From assembly GCF_012726345.1 (NCBI RefSeq), contig NZ_PTXN01000005.1, forward strand, positions 124,001 through 188,000: a stretch of DNA of 64,000 nucleotides. The letters are read 5' to 3'. The position numbers and the translations under genes were made by a program. The notes beneath the pieces were generated by a model. That model was not told where the DNA came from and ran no database searches. It worked only from the letters and a program-made list of their open reading frames with translations. This stretch comes from Marinomonas sp. UCMA 3892 (GTDB taxonomy: Bacteria; Pseudomonadota; Gammaproteobacteria; Pseudomonadales; Marinomonadaceae). Numbering within the stretch: the first letter of the stretch is position 1; every line of letters begins with the position of its first letter. Below are positions 29,659 to 36,809 of this stretch, in pieces.

Positions 29659-30573
29659 TTAGTGCTCAGCCGACAAGACTCGCAGCGCTACACCAGCGGC
29701 TGAAGTACGATTTTCGACACCAAGTTTTGGAAAAATTTGCTCTAGATGCTTGTTAACTGTACGCGGGCTCATTTCGAGAATTTCCGCGATTTCTCGGTTG
29801 GTTTTACCGTTGGCGATCCAATGCAAGACTTCTGACTCGCGATCAGTTAGATCCAGTTCTTTCTTTAGTAAAGCAGGGCCCGTCGGTTTATCGCCATCTT
29901 CCAACCTTAACAGCACTTCTTTTTGCTCGGTGACGCCCATCATTTTCAGTGCCAGAGGATATTCCAAACCGCTAAGTTTCAACAGGTTACCCACCACAGG
30001 TTGATGAGCTAACCAAAGACGTATTTGCAAGGCCAGTTCCGTAGCTTGCCATTCTGTGCTGGCGCGTGCTTTGGCAAGCAAGGCATAAGTTTGCGGCGTT
30101 GCCCAAGCAATTTCCCCTGCATAGGTTGTCGTCATTAAATACTGTCCCATACTATCAAGTGCTGATTGTGCATTGTTGCTCAAACGAGCATTAGACAAGT
30201 GCACACGCATGCGAGCAATAAGCTCATTAGGTTGAATTGGCTTAGTGAGATAATCCACTCCACCTGCTTCTAAACCGCGCACAATATCATCGGTATCACT
30301 CAAACCTGTCATAAAAATAACCGGAATCGACGCCAAGCTTTGGTCGGCTTTTAGCGCTCGACAGGTTTCAAAACCATCCATATTCGGCATGATGGCATCG
30401 AGCAAAATAATGTCAGGACGAATCCGTCGGGCGATGGTTAAGGCTTGTTTTCCTTCAAGGGCGACAAGCACATCCATATTAGCCGCTTCCAAGGTGTCAT
30501 GAATTAGGCTCAACGCATCTGGTGAGTCGTCGACCACTAATACAATGTCACTTTTATTGCTTGGGGTTATCAT
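29659..30573 (-). CDS. Response regulator with LuxR-type DNA-binding domain
   Basis: From the ATG at 30573 the product is 304 residues. The receiver (about 8-125) has VVDDSPD, the phosphoacceptor Asp in ILLDAIMPNMDGFE, and the FMTGLS and TKPI switch residues. A middle region of unknown type follows, then a LuxR helix-turn-helix (DLTDRESEVLHWIANGKTNREIAEILEMSPRTVNKHLEQIFPKLG). The frame is open up to 30636, but the region before 30573 overlaps the upstream gene. It lies 25 bases after the stump of a hybrid kinase and was probably its partner; the kinase is now broken. Confidence 0.88.
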   Translation of the reverse strand: MITPSNKSDIVLVVDDSPDALSLIHDTLEAANMDVLVALEGKQALTIARRIRPDIILLDAIMPNMDGFETCRALKADQSLASIPVIFMTGLSDTDDIVRGLEAGGVDYLTKPIQPNELIARMRVHLSNARLSNNAQSALDSMGQYLMTTTYAGEIAWATPQTYALLAKARASTEWQATELALQIRLWLAHQPVVGNLLKLSGLEYPLALKMMGVTEQKEVLLRLEDGDKPTGPALLKKELDLTDRESEVLHWIANGKTNREIAEILEMSPRTVNKHLEQIFPKLGVENRTSAAGVALRVLSAEH

Positions 30574-30598
30574 CACTGGTTCCACTTTATAGAGCTCA

Positions 30599-31310
30599 TT
30601 ATGAAGAATGTTGCTGTATATACTGAGCAATCGCATCGAACTGAAAACTTTGATACAAGCTCTCTAATTGCTGCAAATGCCTCGGAGCAATCACGTCTGT
30701 TTTAGCCAACTGGTCCAACACGCCACGCACGCCTTTTTTGTAACCCATTTCCGCGAACGCCATCAACTCGCGCACACTTTCATGGTCTGGAATGGCGACT
30801 GGTTGTTGCCCATCTAACACGATCTGATCCGTTTTTTCACTGCTGCTCGAAAGCTTCTCAATAGCAATCGGGACAACTAAATCAGAGTCTGTTTCTTGAT
30901 ACACCCAATCCAGCACCAGCCAGTTTTTAATCGCATCTAACAAAGCACTGTTGTTCACCGGTTTGACTAAATACTGATTAAACGCCGCTTGCTCGTCAGG
31001 CTTACGTTGATTTTCTTTGGCATCGGCAGACAACATAATAATCGGGGTGCTGTAAGCGCGATCTCGTAACAGCTTAGCCAAGCTCAAACCATCCATTCCG
31101 GGCATCGACACATCTAAGACAAATAAATCTGGTGAGCAGGACTCTAGCTCATCCAAGCAGCTTTCAGCATCGGCGGCTTCCAACACATTAAAACCAAGCG
31201 GCACGAGAATATCAGACAACAAACCACGCACCACAGGATCATCATCCACCACCATCAGAGTACGCTGATAGCCACGATAACTCACGATGCGTTTGTATTC
31301 ATAAGATAAT
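30599..31310 (-). pseudogene. C-terminal receiver-domain remnant of a hybrid histidine kinase, cut by an insertion sequence
   Basis: The frame carries a full receiver domain (LMVVDDDPVV, FVLDVSMPGMDGLSL, MLSAD, YLVKPV) followed by about 110 residues of unknown tail, but no sensor, histidine or ATPase domain. Just before the receiver it reads YKRIVSYRGYQRT, resembling the linker between an ATPase domain and a receiver in hybrid kinases. Upstream, the frame runs straight into the left inverted repeat of the IS1111-type element; the apparent start codons there are IS sequence. The kinase's 5' part is not found on the far side of the element. Expression of the remnant is doubtful. Confidence 0.8.
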
Positions 31311-31380
31311 TGGACTCCCCCAACTCCTAGAGCTGGGTTAATATTTTGGCTCTCACACACAAAATATTATGGAGTCCAAC

Positions 31381-32418
31381 ATGCACAATATAATCACAGG
31401 TGTTGATTTAGCAAAAGAAGAAATTCAAGTTTGCGTCTCTAAACGCAACAAGGTGCAGTCTAATCAGGCAATGACACCGTCACAATTTACTTCTTGGTTG
31501 GCTTCCTCAAAATCTATGACGATTGTATTTGAGGCATGCAGCACATCAAATTATTGGAAGCAATCTGCATTGAAATATGGGCATGACGCTCAAATTATTT
31601 CTGCCAAACTGGTTGCCACGGTGAGACAAAATCAAAAAACGGATAAAAATGATGCTTTGGCTGTTGCTCAGGCAGCTCAACTTTTAGACGTTTCATTTAT
31701 CAACGGTAAATCAAAAGAACAGCAAGAGCTGCAAACCTTAGTTCGATTACGAGAACTTGCTGTAAAACATAAAGTTGCCATGCAAAATCAAATTAAGTCA
31801 TTGTTATTAGAGTTTAATATTAGGGTATCACCCAGCCAAGGTGGCTTAAACGGCGTCGTTCAATCGGTTCTGGAAGATGCTGAAAATGGCTTTTCGATGG
31901 TTTTTCGCCAAGCATTACATATGGCGTGGCAACAACTTTTGCTCTGTATTGAATCGATACAGCAGTATGATTTGTGCCTAGAAAAAGCAGCAAACCAACA
32001 TCCAGCTTGTAAAGCGTTACAAGCTATCGAAGGTGTTGGCCCATTGAACGCCATTAATCTTTATATTGCTCTAGGCTGTGGGGAAATGGGGACCTTTAAT
32101 AAAGGTCGAGATGCTTCTGCTTGTATTGGCTTAACCCCCATCCAACATTCTTCAGGGGGAAAAGTGAAATTGGGCTCTATCGGTAAGCATGTTAAAAACA
32201 GTAGCATTCGAAGTTGCTTAGTCAGTGGTGCGATGGCGGCGGTTAATCAAGCGACTAAACGTCCTGCAAAAACGAAAAAAGACTTATGGATACAGCAAAT
32301 GGTTGAGCGCAAAGGAAAACGGTGTGCTGCTGTCGCGTTAGCCAACAAAACGGTACGAACGGCCTTTGCTATGTTGGCAAATGGTACAGAATATAAAGCA
32401 GAGCTTTTGGCTGTTTAA
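31381..32418 (+). CDS. IS110-family (IS1111 group) DEDD transposase
   Basis: The ATG at 31381 has GGAG 6 bases upstream, giving about 345 residues. The RuvC-like DEDD catalytic set is visible: Asp in ITGVDLAKEE, Glu in TIVFEACSTSNYW, and two Asp in NQKTDKNDALAV. The C-terminal transposase-20 domain (AIEGVGPLNAINLY, ACIGLTPIQHSSGGK, LGSIGKHVKNSSIRSCLV) contains the catalytic-Ser-type region. The gene is intact, so the element may still be active. Confidence 0.92.
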   Translation: MHNIITGVDLAKEEIQVCVSKRNKVQSNQAMTPSQFTSWLASSKSMTIVFEACSTSNYWKQSALKYGHDAQIISAKLVATVRQNQKTDKNDALAVAQAAQLLDVSFINGKSKEQQELQTLVRLRELAVKHKVAMQNQIKSLLLEFNIRVSPSQGGLNGVVQSVLEDAENGFSMVFRQALHMAWQQLLLCIESIQQYDLCLEKAANQHPACKALQAIEGVGPLNAINLYIALGCGEMGTFNKGRDASACIGLTPIQHSSGGKVKLGSIGKHVKNSSIRSCLVSGAMAAVNQATKRPAKTKKDLWIQQMVERKGKRCAAVALANKTVRTAFAMLANGTEYKAELLAV

Positions 32419-32621
32419 AAGAGTTGTTAAACAACAATAATGCTCAATAAAAGATGAAAATCAGCTTGTTTAGTCAGTGCTTCGCTTAGAGCCGTTAGCT
32501 CGTCCATGAGATTTGACAACAAGTTCGCGTAAATATCATAGAGCCTGGGATAGCTTCCCCAATTAGAGCTCGTACATAAGCACGCATTTATTCTTTAATT
32601 GATCTTTAATGTTGTTGACAA
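32419..32621 (+). ncRNA. Right-end noncoding region of the IS1111-type element, candidate guide RNA
   Basis: This 203-base stretch between the transposase stop and the right inverted repeat contains no ORF. In IS1111-group elements the equivalent region encodes a structured RNA (bridge or seeker RNA) that pairs with donor and target DNA and directs insertion. I have not folded it; the call rests on position and length only. Confidence 0.4.
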
Positions 32622-32660
32622 GGGGGAGTCCACATAAGCGAAGCGTGATGTGCCTAAACA

Positions 32661-32685
32661 TGTTTAATTTTTATCTGATCCTAAT
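32661..32685 (+). repeat. REP-like motif, copy 1
   Basis: Contains the block TTTAATTTT-[CT]-ATCTGA-[CT]-CCTAAT, which recurs at 32930-32954 with two differences. It shares TCTGACCCTA with the ends of the nearby REP-associated transposase unit. Confidence 0.6.
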
Positions 32686-32689
32686 TGTT

Positions 32690-32920
32690 AAAAATTGATT
32701 CTTTAAAGGTTTCCTTTCACCTTGGTGACTATAGCAAGTAGTCAAACAATTACGGTCGTTGCTTTCGCACATCATTCTAGAAAACCCGGCTACTGGCTCG
32801 ATAGACTCACCCCATAACCATGGCGAGAGCGTGAGCGTTATTTAAAGCAGTCAAACTTTATACTATTTCTCAATTTTGAAAATAAATGTATTAGCTTCTT
32901 TAAAGACAGCGCCAGCAAAT
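32690..32920 (+). repeat. 230-bp direct repeat, copy 1
   Basis: This block is near-identical to 36499-36728, with scattered substitutions and one single-base indel. It holds the last 40 codons of a ParE/RelE-type toxin gene and its 3' flank. Confidence 0.85.
32692..32817 (+). pseudogene. ParE/RelE-type toxin, 3' fragment (copy 1)
   Basis: The frame reads KLIL, a stop, then RFPFTLV and AFAHHSRKPGYWLDRLTP. The last motif (AHHxRKPGYWxxR) is the conserved C-terminus of ParE/RelE ribosome- or gyrase-targeting toxins. The 5' two-thirds are missing, and an in-frame TAA (32704-32706) interrupts what is left. Confidence 0.75.
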
Positions 32921-32929
32921 TGAGTAATG

Positions 32930-32954
32930 TGTTTAATTTTCATCTGACCCTAAT
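32930..32954 (+). repeat. REP-like motif, copy 2
   Basis: Second copy of the motif at 32661-32685, containing CATCTGACCCTAAT. The two lie in direct orientation on either side of the toxin fragment. Confidence 0.6.
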
Positions 32955-33007
32955 ATCCCAACATAAAACCCGTGAACAGGTTTTGTTGGATGGAGAGTAA
33001 AAGCGTA

Positions 33008-33036
33008 GGGCACCATGAGCGGAGTGTGATGCGCCG
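33008..33036. repeat. Imperfect intergenic palindrome
   Basis: GGGCACCATGAGCGG and TGTGATGCGCC form an imperfect dyad of the REP type common between genes in gammaproteobacteria. A decayed relative lies near 32630-32660. Confidence 0.45.
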
Positions 33037-33116
33037 TTGGGCATTATGGTCAGACAAATAAGTTTAATTATTATCTGGGGTAATTACTCCAAAAACTTCA
33101 AGGCTCACTTTTGATT

Positions 33117-33256
33117 TATAACGCCGCGTTAAACGGCAGACAAAGTTGTGATGCTTTTGTGCGATAATTTGCGAAGCAAATGCACAAAAGTAGCGCAGCT
33201 TTGGCTGTCCAGTGTAGGGCCGAAGGCCCGGAACGAGTTTGAACGCTTTGTTATGT
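33117..33256 (-). other. Integron attC-like recombination site 1 (140 bp)
   Basis: On the minus strand the site starts ACATAACAAAGCG and ends GCGGCGTTATAA, matching the outer core boxes and their neighbours in chromosomal-integron attC sites. Between them are dyads such as GGGCCTTCGGCCC. The stop codon of the adjacent small gene lies inside the first core box, as is typical of gene cassettes. Confidence 0.7.
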
Positions 33257-33493
33257 GTTTTTGACATAGCCGAAAACCCAAGACAGTACGAATATAACCA
33301 AAAACACTGGTAGAAAAGCAAACGCACCCAACGAAAACCAATAGCCCCAATACACTACGCCCTCACAATGTATTTCACATTGGGAGTTGTGCTGCCAAGA
33401 TACATACATTATTAAAGAGCCAGCAATAAGCCCAAATAGTGCACTGACAATGAGACGAGACTTATTTGCAGCTATGTGACTCTTTATACTCAT
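33251..33493 (-). CDS. Small two-TM membrane protein in an integron-type cassette
   Basis: An 80-residue protein with two membrane helices (about 14-32 and 50-72) separated by a short loop carrying two Cys (NSQCEIHCEG). I do not recognise a family. The gene ends inside an attC-like site, so it is a cassette gene. Its start codon abuts the inverted end of the transposase unit inserted upstream, and no ribosome site remains. It may be silent. Confidence 0.6.
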   Translation of the reverse strand: MSIKSHIAANKSRLIVSALFGLIAGSLIMYVSWQHNSQCEIHCEGVVYWGYWFSLGAFAFLPVFLVIFVLSWVFGYVKNT

Positions 33494-34307
33494 GAATCAA
33501 TAGGGTCAGAGTGTTTGATTTTTGGCCTGCTCACGAAATTTCTCCGATTTTCTGTCACCACCACGATTAGCTGGCTCTATTCGTCTATTAACCTGAGTTT
33601 CAATTTCTCGCTTAAAACGCTCACTACCCAAAACCCATGCTTTATTCGTTGCCGTTCTAATCAACTCTATAGTGTTGTCTGATAGATAGTCATCAAACAA
33701 TCTAACATACCGTTGAAGCCTTTTAGTATTGCTTTCACCTAATTTTATGTATCGTTCATGTGGCGTGAGCAACTCGATAACTTTCCCAACTCCATTAGCT
33801 TGATAACTCGACCAAGGGTATTCTGCTGGATGCTCTACCATGCCTGCTCTCACAGGATTCATCTCAATATAACGCATTACCGTTAATAAATAATTATCAC
33901 TATCGACAATGGTTGATCTATACCGTCCTTCCCATAAAGAGCCTGTTCGTTGATAGTTTTTATTGATGTATAAAACATAATAACGCCCTATCGATTGCAT
34001 CATCTTACTGATGGCACCCTCATGTTCGGTCGAAACTAATAAATGAACATGATTCGTCATCAAGACATACGCATGAACGCTTACTTCATATTGCTTGGAG
34101 AAGTCTTTGAGTTTAGCTAAATAAACGGTGTAATCTTCATCAGAAAAGAAAATAGCTTGACGATTGTTACCCCGTTGAATGAGATGCTGGGGACAACCTT
34201 TGATAAACAATCTTGGTAAACGTGCCATAAGCAATCCTTGCTAGAATAAATATCGAATTAATTTAATCCCTTTATTTAAAATCAAACACTCTGACCCTAT
34301 TGATTCA
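33493..34307 (-). mobile_element. REP-associated tyrosine transposase unit with 30-bp inverted ends
   Basis: The ends 33493-33522 and 34278-34307 are perfect inverted repeats of 30 bases, beginning TGAATCAATAGGGTCAGAG and running inward to TGTTTGATTTT. They enclose one HUH transposase gene, whose stop codon lies inside the left repeat. The whole unit is 815 bp. A 66-bp miniature derivative lies at 36280-36345. Confidence 0.8.
33506..34228 (-). CDS. REP-associated (HUH/Y1) transposase
   Basis: From the ATG at 34228, preceded by AAGGA, the product is 240 residues. It contains the HUH metal site in MTNHVHLLVS and the downstream tyrosine segment SIGRYYVLYINKNYQRTGSLWEGRY, then MRYIEMNPVRAGMV, all characteristic of the Y1 transposases associated with REP sequences (RAYT, TnpA_REP). 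Such enzymes nick single-stranded hairpin ends and mobilise small palindromic elements. The gene appears intact and its ends match the miniature element nearby. Confidence 0.9.
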   Translation of the reverse strand: MARLPRLFIKGCPQHLIQRGNNRQAIFFSDEDYTVYLAKLKDFSKQYEVSVHAYVLMTNHVHLLVSTEHEGAISKMMQSIGRYYVLYINKNYQRTGSLWEGRYRSTIVDSDNYLLTVMRYIEMNPVRAGMVEHPAEYPWSSYQANGVGKVIELLTPHERYIKLGESNTKRLQRYVRLFDDYLSDNTIELIRTATNKAWVLGSERFKREIETQVNRRIEPANRGGDRKSEKFREQAKNQTL

Positions 34308-34343
34308 GGCTTTAGCTGATTTCATCGCAGGCACTTTAGCGGC

Positions 34344-35234
34344 TTACTCATGGAGAATGCTGGACTTTAGCCGTTTGATATCTCGCCCCGGTGGAACGTT
34401 AAACATTCTTGCATATTCGCGTGTGAACTGCGAAATACTGCTATAACCAACAGCTGAAGCTGCGTGAGAGATAGTAACCCCTTTTGATAGCATCTGATTT
34501 CTGGCGTGGATGAGGCGGAGCTGTTTCTGAAACTGCAACGGGGTTAGCGTGGTGAATGTTCTAAAATGTTTATGGAATACAGACACACTCATGCCTGCTG
34601 TGCTGGCAAGTTCTCTGATTTTAATTGGGTGCATAAAGTCACGACGCAATATTGCTATCGCTCGATTGATTCGCGCTGCATGACTGTCTACCACGCCAAG
34701 GGCTCTGACCGCTTCCCCGTGCTCACTTCTAAGTAACCAGTAGTGCAACTCACGTAGAAGACCTTTGCCGAGGATGCTCAATGCTTCGCGTTCGTTGAAC
34801 AGCCTTACTAGTCGGCATGCGGTATCTGCCACATCGCTAAGGATAGGTTCCACGTGAATACTGTTTGCGGTGTCGTGAATTTCAACCGGCATCGCTGCCT
34901 GAAGTTCACGCAATGTCTCAATATCCAACTCCAGCACCAGTGAGTAGTACGGCGCGCCAGCGCTGGCTTTTGTTATCTGGCTAACGGTTGGAATATCCGC
35001 GGATATAATCATCGCTTCACCGGGGCCATATTCAAAATTGTTCAAACCGGTTGTGACGCGTTTGCACCCTTGAAGTAGTATGGCAACAAGTGGCTTGGAT
35101 ATCGCCACCTGTAATTCTCCCGGGCGCAAGGAGCGTACAATAGTTAGCCCAGCTACAGGCGAGGCAGCAACACCGTTATGATCTGCGTGAATATCGGCAT
35201 AACGTCGGCAAAGATTCAGAAGTTCGTTATTCAT
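34344..35234 (-). CDS. AraC-family transcriptional regulator
   Basis: A 296-residue protein with the AraC_N-type ligand domain (about 20-170: LRPGELQVAISKPLVAILLQGCKRV, FEYGPGEAMIISADIPTVSQI) and two C-terminal helix-turn-helices (IKIRELASTAGMSVSVFHKHF and ISHAASAVGYSSISQFTREYARMF). It is divergent from an SDR oxidoreductase gene 166 bases away. The regulator-next-to-SDR layout is common and suggests it controls that gene. The pair looks richer in GC than the surrounding AT-rich island, which suggests a separate origin. Confidence 0.9.
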   Translation of the reverse strand: MNNELLNLCRRYADIHADHNGVAASPVAGLTIVRSLRPGELQVAISKPLVAILLQGCKRVTTGLNNFEYGPGEAMIISADIPTVSQITKASAGAPYYSLVLELDIETLRELQAAMPVEIHDTANSIHVEPILSDVADTACRLVRLFNEREALSILGKGLLRELHYWLLRSEHGEAVRALGVVDSHAARINRAIAILRRDFMHPIKIRELASTAGMSVSVFHKHFRTFTTLTPLQFQKQLRLIHARNQMLSKGVTISHAASAVGYSSISQFTREYARMFNVPPGRDIKRLKSSILHE

Positions 35235-35400
35235 GTCACTTTTTTAGGCTAGAATTTTCAGCGCTATTTTGGCTTAATTCGCTATTTAAAACATCATAAA
35301 AATACTATTAGGCAAAAAATGCCTAATTTCAGGCAACGTAGCTCTCTAAGAATTCCCTACTATATGTGGACCGAAAATCAGTAACAGTAAGGAATATATA

Positions 35401-36156
35401 ATGAGCAAAATTACTCTCGTAACCGGTGCTAATCGTGGCCTGGGTCGCAATACCGCTATCTCCATCGCTGAACGTGGCGGGGACGTTATCGTGGCCTACA
35501 GAGGCAACGAAGCCCAGGCTAAAGAGGTTGTGACTAAAGTTCAGTCTCTGGGACGCAAAGCAGTTGCAGTGCAGCTGGACCTGGGCGACAGCGCAAGTTT
35601 CCCAGCATTTGCTAACGTGCTGCGCACCCAGCTTTCAGAAGTCTGGGGTCGCGACACATTCGACCATTTGGTAAATAATGCTGGCCATGGCGAGTTTGCT
35701 ATGCTGGCAGATACCACGGAAACACAATTTGACGGATTGTTTGATGTCCATGTTAAAGGGGTATTTTTTCTGGTGCAAACGCTTCTGCCGTTGCTGGCCA
35801 ATGACGGACGAATTATTAATTTCTCTTCAGGGCTGACACGCGTTTCTTATCCTGGGTTTTCAGCTTATTCTGCAGCAAAAGCGGCTGTAGAGATTCTGAG
35901 TATTTATATGGCCCGAGAACTTGGGCCACGTGGCATCACTGTCAATACCGTGGCTCCCGGTGCCATCGAAACCGATTTCGGTGGGGGGCTTGTACGGGAC
36001 AACAGAGAAGTGAATGCTCAGTTTGCTGATATGACTGCGCTTGGCCGTGTCGGGGTTCCTGATGATATTGGCCCGATGGTAGCTAGCCTGTTGCGCGAGG
36101 ATAATCGCTGGGTCACCGCGCAACGCATTGAAGTGTCAGGCGGCCAGACAATCTAA
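35401..36156 (+). CDS. SDR-family NAD(P)-dependent oxidoreductase
   Basis: A classical 251-residue short-chain dehydrogenase: cofactor motif TGANRGLG, the NNAG motif (HLVNNAGHG), catalytic Ser in INFSSG, and SAYSAAKAAVE with the Tyr-x-x-x-Lys pair, ending RIEVSGGQTI. NADP preference is plausible but not proven. The substrate is unknown. AAGGA lies upstream of the ATG. It is likely induced through the divergent AraC protein, as such pairs often respond to reactive electrophiles. Confidence 0.9.
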   Translation: MSKITLVTGANRGLGRNTAISIAERGGDVIVAYRGNEAQAKEVVTKVQSLGRKAVAVQLDLGDSASFPAFANVLRTQLSEVWGRDTFDHLVNNAGHGEFAMLADTTETQFDGLFDVHVKGVFFLVQTLLPLLANDGRIINFSSGLTRVSYPGFSAYSAAKAAVEILSIYMARELGPRGITVNTVAPGAIETDFGGGLVRDNREVNAQFADMTALGRVGVPDDIGPMVASLLREDNRWVTAQRIEVSGGQTI

Positions 36157-36181
36157 TAGTGACAACCATCCCGTCTTAGAA

Positions 36182-36216
36182 AAGAATACGTCATTCACTT
36201 ATGGCGTATTCTTATT
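36182..36216 (+). terminator. Terminator after the SDR gene
   Basis: A 13-bp stem AAGAATACGTCAT / ATGGCGTATTCTT (one G-T pair) with a 6-base loop, followed by a weak AT-rich tail. Confidence 0.7.
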
Positions 36217-36279
36217 AACTATGAGAAATAACAGTGAGACCTACCTGCCACAGAATATGACGACGTTGATGAAATCTGT

Positions 36280-36345
36280 ATCAATAGGGTCAGAGTGTTT
36301 GATTTCGTGAGCAGGCCAAAAATCAAACACTCTGACCCTATTGAT
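36280..36345. mobile_element. 66-bp miniature element (REPIN/MITE) derived from the HUH transposase unit
   Basis: It consists of the two inverted ends of the 33493-34307 unit joined by CGTGAGCAGGCC, which is the unit's own left-end inner sequence. Compared with the parent, everything between two AAAT microhomologies has been deleted. It can fold into one long hairpin and has no coding capacity, so any movement would need the transposase in trans. It interrupts the toxin remnant that follows. Confidence 0.85.
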
Positions 36346-36350
36346 TTGAA

Positions 36351-36626
36351 TTGACCGAAGCCGCTGCTTGGTAAGAACTTGAGATACCCGGTCTGGGAGA
36401 GCAGCTCATTACTAGTTTTGAGCAGGCTACGGCAAAGCTCAGCAAACTAAACCCACCGCTCGTACCGGTCATTGGTAAAGCTGCCAAGTTTGGAGCCAAA
36501 AAATTGATTCTTCAAAGGTTTCCTTTCTCCTTGGTGACTACAGCAAGTAGTCAAACAATTACGGTCGTTGCTTTCGCCCATCATTCTAGAAAACCCGGCT
36601 ACTGGCACGATAGACTCACCCCGTAA
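36351..36626 (+). pseudogene. ParE/RelE-type toxin gene, 5'-truncated (copy 2)
   Basis: The frame reads TEAAAW, a TAA stop in place of the expected Tyr codon, then ELEIPGLGEQLITSFEQATAKL and on to RFPFSLV and AFAHHSRKPGYWHDRLTP. This is the body of a ParE/RelE-type toxin lacking its N-terminus, which ends at the miniature element. No antitoxin gene is seen. The 3' half is duplicated at 32692-32817. Confidence 0.8.
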
Positions 36627-36728
36627 CCATGGCGAGAGAGTGAGCGTTTTTCAAACAGTCAAACTTTATACTATTTCTCAATTTTGAAAATAAATGTATT
36701 AGCTTCTTTAAAGACAGCGCTAGTAAAT
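36499..36728 (+). repeat. 230-bp direct repeat, copy 2
   Basis: Partner of 32690-32920. The two copies flank the AraC/SDR pair, the transposase unit and the first cassette in direct orientation, so recombination between them would delete about 3.8 kb. Confidence 0.85.
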
Positions 36729-36759
36729 GGTATCGCAATAAGTAATGAATTTAGTGAAT

Positions 36760-36800
36760 TTAGGGCCAGATGAAAGATACTATTTTTCATCTGGCCCTAA
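36760..36800. repeat. 16-bp perfect inverted repeat of the TCTGRCCCTAA type
   Basis: TTAGGGCCAGATGAAA (36760-36775) and its complement (36785-36800) form a hairpin with a 9-base loop. The arm resembles the REP-like motif at 32930-32954. It lies just downstream of the minus-strand membrane-protein gene and could also serve as its terminator. Confidence 0.65.
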
Positions 36801-36809
36801 TATCCACGA

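Larger units (their letters stand above)
31311..32632 (+). mobile_element. IS110-family element, IS1111 group
   Basis: The 1.3-kb unit is bounded by subterminal inverted repeats TGGACTCCCCC (31311-31321) and GGGGGAGTCCA (32622-32632), an 11-bp perfect match. It encodes one DEDD transposase and has about 200 bases of noncoding DNA on the right, the layout of the IS1111 group, whose members carry subterminal repeats and make no target duplication. A few extra bases beyond each repeat probably belong to the element. It truncates a hybrid kinase gene. Confidence 0.88.

Noticed and set aside
33064-33350. Minus-strand ORFs of 73-87 codons overlapping the small cassette gene
   Set aside because: They run through the attC-like site and have no ribosome site; they are frames opened by the recombination site.
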